45,267 bases of DNA, taken from IMG/VR virus record IMGVR_UViG_3300032287_000432, positions 1 to 45,267 of that record; one strand, 5' to 3'. Every line of letters begins with the position of its first letter. Within the stretch, counting starts at the first letter, position 1. Both the position numbers and the translations under genes were made by a program. Shown one piece after another: positions 24,808-32,482 of the stretch. A model generated the notes under the pieces. It worked only from the letters and a program-made list of their open reading frames with translations. It made no database searches and was not told where the DNA came from. The DNA comes from a virus.

Positions 24808-25855
24808 GTAGTGTACCTTCTTTCCAGTTCATAGTCTTGCGTAGTTCTACTAATCCTTCGTAGTATGCAGACAATCGTTTCTCTAATGTAGCTCTAGCTA
24901 AGATAAGTTCTATTAGTTCTTTAGCTTTCTTACTACCTTTAAGAGATCGTAATGTCTGTTCATCATTAGAAAAGAATCCTTCTTTCTCTAGTTCAGAACC
25001 TTTAAGAGGATTAATCATACGCTCAAACTCTATGACGTATTCTTTCCATTGGCTTTTTGGTAAGCCCGCTCTAGTGCCTGTTTTAAAAGTACCAATAACT
25101 TCTTGACGTCTGACTTTAATAGATCCCCCATAGAGAAGAGCACTAATATGTTCAGAGCTATTAGCATTAAACTCAGGAAGGTTATGGTAAGTGTAAAGAA
25201 TTGAATCAATACGTTCAATATCTTTTGTAGTTTCTTGCCCAAGCCTAACACACTCTGTTTCATTGAATTTAAGACCATTGTATTCCATCTCCTCTAATAT
25301 TAATAAGTCTTGGTTATGTAAACTAAGAAGTCTTTGCATCTGTTTTGTACCAGCCGCAAATTCTTCCATCTGTTTCTCATACACTTTTTGCGTTAACTGC
25401 AAATCTTGTGTGAGGTATTCTTCTAACAAGTCTTTAGGTATCTTGTCAGTATCTATTCCGTTCTTCCAATAATCAGTAGCAATGATATCAAGTTTACTAC
25501 CCAAAGCATAGCTGTCAGCAACGCCATTGAGACTTGGATAGGGATGTTGTTGGCCCGTAAGTATAAAATGAGCCAACTGACAATCCCAAATACGCTTATC
25601 CATAAAATTAATTCCATAGCGTCTTAACCAATGCAAGTCAAACTTAATGTTAAAGCCAACAAGAGTATCGTGACTGTTGATGCTTCTTTGTATAGCGTCA
25701 AGTCTTTCTCTGTTAGGACTTCCGCTATAATCAATATCATATAGGTAAGTGCCATCAGTACTATAGAGTCCAACATAACAAAGTTTATTCCTTTCATCAA
25801 ATGGATTGCCCTTATTGCTTATGGTTGTCTCAACATCTAAGATTAAGCTGCGCAA
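24686..25855 (-). CDS. Family-A DNA polymerase, exonuclease/thumb part (first frame)
   Basis: A 389-residue frame with TTG start (AAGGA upstream). The 3'-5' exonuclease has D7/E9 (LILDVETT), LVGFNIKFDLHW and YLTQDLQLT. The thumb follows, then the conserved TGRLSSTKPNLQNFDGEIKQLF stretch that in one-piece enzymes runs straight into motif A. After GSRY the frame ends in AVTS-stop, while motif A continues in the +1 frame. The switch is expected in the 11 bases at 24699-24709 (rare AGG codon present). This is either programmed frameshifting, a true split gene, or an assembly indel. Confidence 0.82.
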   Translation of the reverse strand: MRSLILDVETTISNKGNPFDERNKLCYVGLYSTDGTYLYDIDYSGSPNRERLDAIQRSINSHDTLVGFNIKFDLHWLRRYGINFMDKRIWDCQLAHFILTGQQHPYPSLNGVADSYALGSKLDIIATDYWKNGIDTDKIPKDLLEEYLTQDLQLTQKVYEKQMEEFAAGTKQMQRLLSLHNQDLLILEEMEYNGLKFNETECVRLGQETTKDIERIDSILYTYHNLPEFNANSSEHISALLYGGSIKVRRQEVIGTFKTGTRAGLPKSQWKEYVIEFERMINPLKGSELEKEGFFSNDEQTLRSLKGSKKAKELIELILARATLEKRLSAYYEGLVELRKTMNWKEGTLHGVLNQCVAKTGRLSSTKPNLQNFDGEIKQLFGSRYAVTS

Positions 25856-26001
25856 TCGCCAGTTCCTTGGTTAAGTGGGTAATATTTATTTACTGCTTCA
25901 AGCAGGGTTTCATTAGGACCCATTAGATCTATTATATCATAGATGTCTGCTCTGTTCAAGTCAGGTCTAGCATTTAAAACTTCTGTAAAATCATTATCCA
26001 A
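25843..26001 (-). CDS. Small protein upstream of the polymerase, 52 aa
   Basis: A 52-residue frame with TTG start, eight bases after AAAGGAG, beginning MDNDFTEVLNARPDLNRADI and ending GTGDCAA. It is acidic and helical (DIIDLMGPNETLLEAVNKYY). Its last 13 bases overlap the polymerase start, suggesting coupling. No family is recognised. It fills the otherwise empty gap between polymerase and helicase. Confidence 0.6.
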   Translation of the reverse strand: MDNDFTEVLNARPDLNRADIYDIIDLMGPNETLLEAVNKYYPLNQGTGDCAA

Positions 26002-26019
26002 AATAGATACTCCTTTAAT

Positions 26020-27261
26020 TTAAATATCAATATATCTTGCAATGTCTGCTTTAATTAACACTTGTGTAGAACCATGTCTTAGGTCAGGTAAAGTATCTTT
26101 GTCACCTACTAATTTATTCTTACAGATATTAAAATATCTACTACGACTAAGGTTATCTTGTTCTTTACCTATCCCTAGGATCCAATCGGCTTCGCCTTGC
26201 TTAGCCGTTTTGGAGCCGTCAACTTGATCCATTGTTAGAAATAACTTGCCTTCCGCTTCGCCCGATGCTTGTGACACGGCAATGACAGGTGCGTAAGTTT
26301 TAGCAATCTCTCTAGCCCATTGATAAATTTGCTTAAGTTCAAGATCATTTCTTTCTCCTTTAAATCCACGGATCTTATCTATCTGGTCAAAGATAATAAG
26401 AGCTGGGTTATATTGTTTAAGTACTGCTTCAATGCGAGACTTGTTACTTGAATCTTCAAAGTCTAAGATATGAATACGATTACCTGTTAGTTTATTGTAT
26501 CGTTCTTTGTTAGTACTTTTATCTTCAAACAACTCGTGTAATGTTAAACCAAGGGCTGCTTGGTAAACTCTGATTCCAACTTTCTTTCCTTGTTCTTCAT
26601 TATTAAACCATAGTACATCACCATCAGTTTGACCCACCATGTGCGTAATTTCACTCGCAAGGAATGTAGTCTTACCTGTTTCGGGGCGAGCAAAGATAAA
26701 ACCAAAGTCACCCTTACGCAAAGATCCAAGAGATTTATTAAGCCAATCAATACGCCAACGTAGACCAGGGGTAGATATTTGTGTGTCATACAAGTTCTCC
26801 AAGTCCATATCCACTGGTGTAATTTCATCTGCTTCAACCTCTTGATGTTCAAACTCATTAAATAAATTAAGAAGATCTTCAGTAGACTTCTTACCGCCTT
26901 CTACATCTAAAGCCATCATAGCTACTTGTCCTGCTAGAGAACGTCTGCGATGTTCTTCTAGTAATGACACAATAATACTTTTGTTAGTAGTATCTTGATT
27001 AAAGATGTCTTCAATAAGAAGACTTAACTCTTTACGTTCTTGATCACGCAATAAGTAATTACTATTATAGAATATCTCTAATTCATTATTAGTAATAGTA
27101 GTACTAGTATTATATTTACTATAGTATAATGATACTATATTAAATAACTTATATATATCATTATAATTAATCTTTATATAATTAATGTTAACATACTTGT
27201 AATACTTTGTAAAGAGATTTACGTCTTCACAAAACAATTTAATGATTTGTTTTTCTACCAT
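26020..27261 (-). CDS. DnaB-like replicative helicase
   Basis: A 413-residue RecA-fold helicase. Walker A is A191-R-P-E-T-G-K197-T-T (IFARPETGKTTF), the catalytic Glu region is WFNNEE (about 218-223), Walker B is LIIFDQID (D292), and VIAVSQASG is the sensor-like strand. It unwinds DNA at the fork together with the separate primase upstream. In T7 the two are fused; here they are two genes. The start at 27261 has AAAGGAG four bases upstream. The first 90 residues are very Tyr/Asn/Ile-rich and their DNA is extremely AT-rich compared with the motor domain. Confidence 0.85.
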   Translation of the reverse strand: MVEKQIIKLFCEDVNLFTKYYKYVNINYIKINYNDIYKLFNIVSLYYSKYNTSTTITNNELEIFYNSNYLLRDQERKELSLLIEDIFNQDTTNKSIIVSLLEEHRRRSLAGQVAMMALDVEGGKKSTEDLLNLFNEFEHQEVEADEITPVDMDLENLYDTQISTPGLRWRIDWLNKSLGSLRKGDFGFIFARPETGKTTFLASEITHMVGQTDGDVLWFNNEEQGKKVGIRVYQAALGLTLHELFEDKSTNKERYNKLTGNRIHILDFEDSSNKSRIEAVLKQYNPALIIFDQIDKIRGFKGERNDLELKQIYQWAREIAKTYAPVIAVSQASGEAEGKLFLTMDQVDGSKTAKQGEADWILGIGKEQDNLSRSRYFNICKNKLVGDKDTLPDLRHGSTQVLIKADIARYIDI

Positions 27262-27272
27262 GTAACTCCTTT

Positions 27273-27503
27273 CTACAGGCCACAAAAGGCTTCTGTAAGT
27301 TTTTTACTATTATATTTATTTTCTTTATTGTAAGTCTTTCTTTCAGTTATATCCAGATACAAAGGCGTGAGCACAAAGTGATGCACGTCTTTGAGTCTGG
27401 TAATTTGTTGTAGATCTGCAGGAAGAAATGACCAAAGGTATTTAGCACGTAGTGCACCAGTAGAATCGTATTCTTCATATAACCAAGCGTCAGGTTGTTT
27501 CAT
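27273..27503 (-). CDS. Small phage protein, 76 aa
   Basis: A 76-residue protein between primase and helicase. It begins MKQPDAWLYEEYDSTGALRA and has FVLTPLYLDITERKTYNKE near the end. The start overlaps the primase stop by four bases (ATGA). The first part resembles small proteins of unknown role found in many T7-like and siphophage early regions that read (P)DAWLYE...TPLY. No catalytic motif is visible. Confidence 0.65.
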   Translation of the reverse strand: MKQPDAWLYEEYDSTGALRAKYLWSFLPADLQQITRLKDVHHFVLTPLYLDITERKTYNKENKYNSKKLTEAFCGL

Positions 27504-28192
27504 TGTTTATCCTTTATAATCAAATCAATATCGTGTGTACTATACTCTTTAGGATCTTTATCTGTAATAATAACATCAGCATTAATACCCTTTTGTTTTA
27601 AATTTCTAGACATTTTAACGGCATCAATTGCCTTATCCCTATCCAACCATATCCAAACCTTTTTAAAGCGTTCTAGGATAGTTTCTGTAAGTTTTAGAGG
27701 CATACTTGAACCCAGTAGAGGACACCCTGTGTAACTATTGTTAGCTTTGCTAACTTTTATTGCTGATAAAACATCTTCTACTACAATTATTGTATCACTG
27801 TTACCATAGAATAGCAAGGGTTTGTTTCCTTTAGACAAATACTTAGGCCCATCGTTAAAGTTTCTAGCTTGGTAATAGTGCGGTAAATATACAAGCACTA
27901 AAGCTTTTCTTGACGGACACCAAGTAATGTGGTAAGTCTCACAATCTTTACTTGTTATCTCGTATTGTAATAGCCATTGCATTGGTTCTTTAGGAATGTC
28001 AAGTACTAAATCTAAGTTTAAATCATTGGGACATTCTTCGTCGATTGTCAGCAATTTTCTGCGAACTCCTTCGATTGTGTTCTTAGACTTCCAATATTTA
28101 CATCCAAAACAAAACAAATGATCGTCATATTCTGCCAAGTTATCTTTGCTACCACAACTTGGACAAGGTATATGACCAATGAATTTACTCAT
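27500..28192 (-). CDS. Primase, zinc-ribbon plus TOPRIM (T7 gp4 primase type)
   Basis: A 230-residue DNA primase. An amino-terminal zinc ribbon C10-x2-C13 and C28-x2-C31 (HIPCPSCGSKD, LFCFGC) reads the template. A TOPRIM core has E139 (IIVVEDVLSAIK) and D184/D186 (IWLDRDKA), the metal-binding residues for RNA primer synthesis. It corresponds to the primase half of T7 gp4 without the helicase, which is a separate gene 227 bases downstream. It has AAGGA before ATG. It is the first leftward gene after the pqqA-like gene and may have its own promoter in the shared AT-rich interval. Confidence 0.85.
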   Translation of the reverse strand: MSKFIGHIPCPSCGSKDNLAEYDDHLFCFGCKYWKSKNTIEGVRRKLLTIDEECPNDLNLDLVLDIPKEPMQWLLQYEITSKDCETYHITWCPSRKALVLVYLPHYYQARNFNDGPKYLSKGNKPLLFYGNSDTIIVVEDVLSAIKVSKANNSYTGCPLLGSSMPLKLTETILERFKKVWIWLDRDKAIDAVKMSRNLKQKGINADVIITDKDPKEYSTHDIDLIIKDKQ

Positions 28193-28218
28193 GAATATCC
28201 TTAGTAGTTATTAACAGA

Positions 28219-28249
28219 TTGACACACGACATAATTGTAAAACTATAGT
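28219..28249 (+). promoter_or_regulatory. Candidate promoter for the pqqA-like gene
   Basis: TTGACA at 28219-28224 and TATAGT at 28244-28249 are separated by 19 bases; a better TATAAT at 28249-28254 lies 24 bases away. The spacing is not ideal, so strength or control by an activator is uncertain. It points rightward, away from the primase gene, toward the tiny gene at 28302. Confidence 0.4.
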
Positions 28250-28282
28250 ATAATATTATCATAGTATAAATTTATATACTAT
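28245..28282. promoter_or_regulatory. Operator-like repeats before the pqqA-like gene
   Basis: The octamer ATAGTATA occurs at 28245-28252 and 28261-28268 (16 bases apart, same face of the helix). Its inverse TATACTAT is at 28275-28282, giving an 8-bp inverted repeat around a six-base centre. The group overlaps the -10 region and leader of the pqqA-like gene and could bind a regulator or form a small RNA hairpin. Confidence 0.45.
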
Positions 28283-28301
28283 AACTAAAAGGAGCTACAC
28301 T

Positions 28302-28373
28302 ATGTGGACTAAACCAGCAGCGACAGAAATGCGTTTCGGTTTCGAAGTTACAATGTATGTAATGAATAAGTAA
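28302..28373 (+). CDS. pqqA: PqqA-like PQQ precursor peptide, 23 aa
   Basis: A complete 23-residue gene on the opposite strand to all neighbours. It starts MWTKPAATEMR, followed by FGFEVTMYVMNK. It has the PqqA landmarks: amino-terminal MW-K-PA, the G-F-E-V-T-M-Y core with E15 and Y19 spaced E-x3-Y, and normal family length. In PQQ synthesis PqqD presents PqqA to the radical-SAM enzyme PqqE, which links that Glu and Tyr; the two residues become the cofactor. AAAAGGAG at 28287-28294 is a near-perfect ribosome binding site seven bases before ATG. No other pqq gene is present, so host PqqB-E would be needed. It is likely a metabolic booster for methanol/alcohol dehydrogenase; a decoy substrate is the alternative. 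Confidence 0.9.
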   Translation: MWTKPAATEMRFGFEVTMYVMNK

Positions 28374-28386
28374 TTACATACCGTAT

Positions 28387-28419
28387 GAATGCAGGCACCC
28401 GTGGGGATGCCCTGCGTTC
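28387..28419. terminator. Hairpin between pqqA-like gene and convergent gene
   Basis: GAATGCAGG-CA and TGCCCTGCGTTC pair over about 11 bases with one bulge, extended by CCC/GGG inside. It begins 13 bases after the pqqA-like stop and its other arm touches the stop codon of the leftward 78-aa gene. There is no clean T run on either strand, so it may be a rho-assisted or processing hairpin. Its first 14 bases recur at 32455. Confidence 0.6.
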
Positions 28420-28655
28420 TACGGCTTATAATTCTTAATCACTTCACCTGTGGACTTGTCAAGTTCATACTCAGCTAATTGTTTTTTATCATGATGATGT
28501 TGTACAATATCTGCAATGATTTCTACATTAGCTAATTCTTCTTCAGTTAAAGTAATGCCTTGTTTTTTAAAGATACGATCCCAATTATCTTCACCTTCTT
28601 TAGATAGTCTTTTATTAATAAGTCTATCACCAGTAATATCATTCCTTGAAGCCAT
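28419..28655 (-). CDS. Small phage protein, 78 aa
   Basis: A 78-residue charged protein beginning MASRNDITGDRLINK, with EDNWDRIFKKQG near residue 22 and a charged helical end. The ASRNDITGD...NWDRIF pattern is typical of small phage early proteins without known function. It overlaps the zinc protein upstream by 17 bases, and its stop touches the hairpin described at 28387. Confidence 0.65.
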   Translation of the reverse strand: MASRNDITGDRLINKRLSKEGEDNWDRIFKKQGITLTEEELANVEIIADIVQHHHDKKQLAEYELDKSTGEVIKNYKP

Positions 28656-28860
28656 CTAGCAAGTCTCCTTGTAAGTCATCAAGTTCTACCTCGTCTTCGA
28701 CATCGTTAGTTTCTCTTAAGTCTTCTCGTTCGAGAGACTCAATGTCATACTCAACATCATGAAAACAATGGTTACATAAGTCTACATAAGTGCCAGTCGT
28801 TGCCGACTTGCGTGTAGCCTCGAAATCATTTAAAGCTTTGTTGCAAGCTAAGCATCTCAC
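28639..28860 (-). CDS. Small zinc-finger phage protein, 73 aa
   Basis: Four Cys form a zinc site: C3-x2-C6 (MRCLACNKALNDFEATRK) and C29-x2-C32 (VDLCNHCFHD). The second half is highly acidic (EDLRETNDVEDEVELDDLQGD). The family is widespread in phages and probably binds nucleic acid or a protein partner. It overlaps the 110-aa gene stop by four bases (ATGA) and the following gene start by 17 bases. Confidence 0.7.
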   Translation of the reverse strand: MRCLACNKALNDFEATRKSATTGTYVDLCNHCFHDVEYDIESLEREDLRETNDVEDEVELDDLQGDLLDGFKE

Positions 28861-29189
28861 CCATATACTCCTTTAAATTGAAACTCTTGTTTACGATATA
28901 GTTGTCTAATTTTATTACAAATGTCAGCATGTTTACTAGTACTAAGTATTGATTTTAAATATTCTCTAAGGTTTTCTTTAGTGAACACTTGATACTCGTC
29001 AAAGGCTTGATTTACATGGATAGTTCTAGAAGCATCATGTGCTTGCACATCTAACCAATCATCACCAGCATCTTCTACTTTATACCAAGCTAAACCATCA
29101 ATAAACAAATCAATATCTTTGAATGTTACATGATTAAATTCTTCTTCAAGACCAAAGAAGGTTACGAAATTACCAATTTCAACTGACAT
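28857..29189 (-). CDS. Unrecognised early protein, 110 aa
   Basis: A mixed alpha/beta protein: MSVEIGNFVTFFGLEEEFN, then a GLAWYKVEDAGDDWLDVQ strand section, then charged helices (TKENLREYLKSILS, ICNKIRQLYRKQ). I recognise no family and see no catalytic motif. It sits between the ATP-grasp gene and a zinc-finger gene with short gaps or overlaps, so it is translated as part of the same early operon. Confidence 0.6.
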   Translation of the reverse strand: MSVEIGNFVTFFGLEEEFNHVTFKDIDLFIDGLAWYKVEDAGDDWLDVQAHDASRTIHVNQAFDEYQVFTKENLREYLKSILSTSKHADICNKIRQLYRKQEFQFKGVYG

Positions 29190-29191
29190 AA

Positions 29192-29938
29192 TTATAGACT
29201 CCTATAGTAATTATAAATTGCTTTTGAATATTTGTCAAGCGTAGTTCCTTCTAATCCTGGGGCAGTATTAATTTCGAATACAAAGAATTTATTATCAATG
29301 ACTCTGTGTCCGATGTCTACTGCACCAAAATCTAACCCTAATAATTTCACAGCCTTGCAGGCTGATGATAGTAGTTCTTCGGGCGGGGCAATTTCTGCCC
29401 GTGCATACACCCATCCATTTGCATGGTTACGAATGCCTGTGCCGTGGGCGGCACCATTACGCTTACGCTTCATTTGAACATCGAGTACTTGTCCACGGAA
29501 TACATGGACGCGATACTCATATTTATGTCGCGTAGCGACAGTGTATAGCGGTGCATTGATAAGGTTACTAATAGTGTTAGCAATAACAATACCACGACCA
29601 CTATGTCCTGTAGTTGTAGTGCGACAATAAATATCTTTACCATTAGCAAGTTCATATATCTTTTGTTTACTAGTAGACCATATAGGAATATCAGTAAAAC
29701 CATTCTGAGATAGTACATTGAATGTTGTAAGTTTATCACAAGCTAATTGTATAGAGTTAGGTTTGTTTAAGTCTTGTTCCATCCACCTAAAATGTGGTGG
29801 TGCAGAGTTACCCCAGTTAACTATTACATCTTTGCGTTTAGCATTGTACGATGGTGAAACCCTTAGAGTACCAAGGGTTCTAGCCAATCGTTTAGCAGAC
29901 ACACTACCTAACTTGTAAGGGAATATTTTAAGACTCAT
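29192..29938 (-). CDS. ATP-grasp ligase-like enzyme
   Basis: A 248-residue compact ATP-grasp protein. Visible landmarks are DKLTTFNVLSQNG (about 68-80), a glycine-rich loop GHSGRGIVIA (111-120), EYRVHVFRGQVLDVQMKRK (141-159) and the metal/ATP end LDFGAVDIG...FVFEINTAPGLEGTTLDKY (202-237), with E222 and N224 as likely Mg ligands. Such enzymes join a carboxylate to an amine via acyl phosphate. It overlaps the amidotransferase gene by four bases and belongs with it and the amidoligase in one cassette. The substrate is unknown. Confidence 0.8.
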   Translation of the reverse strand: MSLKIFPYKLGSVSAKRLARTLGTLRVSPSYNAKRKDVIVNWGNSAPPHFRWMEQDLNKPNSIQLACDKLTTFNVLSQNGFTDIPIWSTSKQKIYELANGKDIYCRTTTTGHSGRGIVIANTISNLINAPLYTVATRHKYEYRVHVFRGQVLDVQMKRKRNGAAHGTGIRNHANGWVYARAEIAPPEELLSSACKAVKLLGLDFGAVDIGHRVIDNKFFVFEINTAPGLEGTTLDKYSKAIYNYYRSL

Positions 29939-30846
29939 TTAGATTTACCTTTTAATAAAGATGGTGATGCATAGTTATGGTATGCAGGTACACCTACTGG
30001 ATCAATAGAGTCATCTTCAAAGTCATCAACAAAAGATAGAGAATGATAAGGAACATTATAAAGAAAGCCACTGTTACCTTTATAATCTTCATGCATTAGA
30101 TCACATGTAAAGTCTTTGTTAACTGCAACGATTTCACATAGCTCTCCAGTCTCATATACTTTAAGGGTAGCAGGGTCAGCTGTATCTTCTAGTAACTCTA
30201 CCATTGCACCTGTTGCTATTACTTTAGGTTTAGGTATAGCTATAGGTTTACGCCAATTACCATAATCATACACATCATTCTTCCATGATGTAGTTACTGG
30301 TGCAACATAAGGTTTGTAACTGTTGTTACTATACCATATGCCATCATCCCATTCACCCTTGTGTTCATTCATAATCTTATGGTTGCCATGTCTATCTAAG
30401 AAGATAAGCTTGCTGTAACCAATACGAGTTTCAAGAAGATCAATCATAGGGTCTTGGAATAAAGCTAGGTTACCCCATTTGTTTACTAACGGTTGAAGTA
30501 TTTGTTCATTGAAGTGTATAGTGTCAGACAAAGTCTTATCACCATCAAGCCCACTAATAATACCGTTGTGCACAAAAGCCAGACTGCTATTGACAGCAAA
30601 TGGGTGACAATTTGTTTTATTAATTTCACCATGAGTTTTAATCCTAAAATGAATAACAACTTTTTTATCTTGATGTTTCTTATACGCATTGTAAAAGGAA
30701 TCAAAACTAAAGAAACCTTTCTTAATATTTAATTGTTTGTCATCAGCAAACATAAAGCCTGCGCCATCTGGATTAGATGAATAACATTCTTGTAGTGTTG
30801 CTTTACTGATAATCTTTTCTTCTGGTTTATAGATTGCAATACACAT
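29935..30846 (-). CDS. Class II glutamine amidotransferase-like enzyme
   Basis: A 303-residue protein with an N-terminal nucleophile glutaminase domain. C2 becomes the amino-terminal catalytic Cys after Met removal. N25-PDGAGF31, H66-FR68, T71-HG73, N79-CHPF83 and H93-NG95 are the usual substrate and oxyanion residues. It would release ammonia from glutamine for a partner ligase. The last 100 residues are a separate beta-rich extension (ATGAMVELLEDTADPAT, SGFLYNVPYHSLSFVDD) of unknown role. It is linked by one- and four-base overlaps to the amidoligase and ATP-grasp genes. Confidence 0.85.
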   Translation of the reverse strand: MCIAIYKPEEKIISKATLQECYSSNPDGAGFMFADDKQLNIKKGFFSFDSFYNAYKKHQDKKVVIHFRIKTHGEINKTNCHPFAVNSSLAFVHNGIISGLDGDKTLSDTIHFNEQILQPLVNKWGNLALFQDPMIDLLETRIGYSKLIFLDRHGNHKIMNEHKGEWDDGIWYSNNSYKPYVAPVTTSWKNDVYDYGNWRKPIAIPKPKVIATGAMVELLEDTADPATLKVYETGELCEIVAVNKDFTCDLMHEDYKGNSGFLYNVPYHSLSFVDDFEDDSIDPVGVPAYHNYASPSLLKGKSK

Positions 30847-32420
30847 TATACAAACTCCTTTAAATGATAACTAAGTTCGGGGAACATACGCTTACGATTA
30901 GATAACCAACCCATGAATGCTTCGTAATGAGTTTGTTTCTTGAGGGATTCATTAGATTGAGCAGGCATACAATAGTCAACCAATGCTTGTACAAATTGCA
31001 AGCGAGATGCAAACTCTTTGTAGTTCATTGGTGTAGCAAACAACCTAACTTCTACTGTGTTTTGATTGTTTAGATTGAGAGCATTGTATCTGTCACCACC
31101 ATTCTTGTTACGCCATGCATATGTAACATTGCGTCCACTATCCATACGAGCGTATTGATTGTCTGTACGACCTGCTATAAATGCAATGAATAGTTTATTT
31201 TCTGGACGATTAAGAAACTCAGTCATCTTGCCAAGAGTCAACTGGCTCAAGGGTTTCCGACTGATGTGAACATGCATACCTACATTCTTTTCTATCTTAA
31301 GATCAGGTGGTATGTTGTCATAGAATTTCTTAAAGATATCTAGATGTATATCTAATGTAGCTGGGCATGTAACAATCTCAAAGCCATTACGAATAGAACC
31401 ATCAGACTTCATAAGTGCATGGCCATGCATTAATTTACCTACTGCAAGTTGTGCACGATTACGATTGTTAGTTTCGTATTCTAATTCACAGCCAAGGTAA
31501 ACAGTATTAGGTCTAACCCTAGTAGCTTTGAACTTGAGCATACTTTCTACTCGTGTTGAATAGTTATGTATTTTAAATGAGGCATCAAGACAATGATGAC
31601 ACACACCATCAATACATAGTTCAGATACAGATTCGTTACCACATTGTGTACATGTTACAATGTCTACTTCGTTACGATTCCATACATGACCATCGTGATA
31701 GAATTGATCAGGCTTAAGCCATATGTCATGTCGTTCATTAAATGTATATCCATAAATAACTGGATCAGTTAATTTATGTATTTCAGTCCATTGAGTAGAG
31801 CCAAGTCTCATGCGTCGTTGACTACCTTCAACATAATACTCAGTTGTTAAGAAGTCTTGATAGTATGCATAGTTTGGAATATCTTTGTTGTCAAGATAAT
31901 CTTTAACCCATGTATCAGGCATAACAGCATCTTCAATTTCTAGTGGATTACTAGCTATGTCAACTGCTTCTCGTAACATATGCTCAGTTACCCAACTAGT
32001 ACGCATAGCTGGAGAGCGTAGTCGTTTACGCAATGCACCAAAGAAACCTTTCTTTAGTGTACCATTTTGATTATAATATGCAGGTGCATTTACTTTGTAA
32101 TACAACGCATCAATAATAGTTGATGCATTTAGTCTATAGCTTGCACTTGTTACAAGACCTGTTTCATGAGCAGCATCACGATAGAAGTTATAAACACTTA
32201 ATCGTCTGCTGCCATTAGCTTCATCATTGGTATAGAATTGTAACACACGCATATCTTTATACCAAAGGGTAGATAGTGTGTAGGTTTTACGAACAGTTGC
32301 TTGTTGTTCATAGTCCCAACCGTTGTCTTCTTTAGTCCAGTAAGTTTGTCGTATGTCTGGATGTAACCATCCGAACATATTAAACCTACTATTAAAGTCA
32401 TTAAAACTATATGGTTTCAT
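30846..32420 (-). CDS. Amidoligase-family enzyme with zinc ribbon
   Basis: A 524-residue protein. The amino half (1-250) is unassigned. A zinc ribbon follows: C257-x2-C260, C269, C274-x2-C277. The end is an amidoligase (glutamine-synthetase/GCS-like fold): YLGCELEYE (308-316), MKSDGSIRNGFEIVTCPA (337-354), NVGMHVHISR (379-388; H383 and H385) and LNLNNQNTVEVRLFATP (448-464; E457 and R459). These acidic and His residues bind Mg-ATP in the family. It makes an amide bond between a carboxylate and an amine. With the GAT-II and ATP-grasp genes it forms a three-enzyme peptide/amide-building set. It has AAAGGA before ATG. Confidence 0.82.
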   Translation of the reverse strand: MKPYSFNDFNSRFNMFGWLHPDIRQTYWTKEDNGWDYEQQATVRKTYTLSTLWYKDMRVLQFYTNDEANGSRRLSVYNFYRDAAHETGLVTSASYRLNASTIIDALYYKVNAPAYYNQNGTLKKGFFGALRKRLRSPAMRTSWVTEHMLREAVDIASNPLEIEDAVMPDTWVKDYLDNKDIPNYAYYQDFLTTEYYVEGSQRRMRLGSTQWTEIHKLTDPVIYGYTFNERHDIWLKPDQFYHDGHVWNRNEVDIVTCTQCGNESVSELCIDGVCHHCLDASFKIHNYSTRVESMLKFKATRVRPNTVYLGCELEYETNNRNRAQLAVGKLMHGHALMKSDGSIRNGFEIVTCPATLDIHLDIFKKFYDNIPPDLKIEKNVGMHVHISRKPLSQLTLGKMTEFLNRPENKLFIAFIAGRTDNQYARMDSGRNVTYAWRNKNGGDRYNALNLNNQNTVEVRLFATPMNYKEFASRLQFVQALVDYCMPAQSNESLKKQTHYEAFMGWLSNRKRMFPELSYHLKEFV

Positions 32421-32454
32421 ATATGATTTCCTTTATGATTAATAGCAGTGCCTA

Positions 32455-32482
32455 GAATGCAGGCACCCACAGTGCTGCATTC
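32455..32482. terminator. Hairpin at the end of the 51-aa gene, upstream of the amidoligase
   Basis: GAATGCAG-g-CAC pairs with GTGCTGCATTC over 11 bp with a single bulged G. The arm reaches the TGA stop of the 51-aa leftward gene. The first 14 bases equal those of the hairpin at 28387. There is no T run, so it may be a transcript-processing or attenuation element controlling the amidoligase cassette downstream. Confidence 0.55.
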
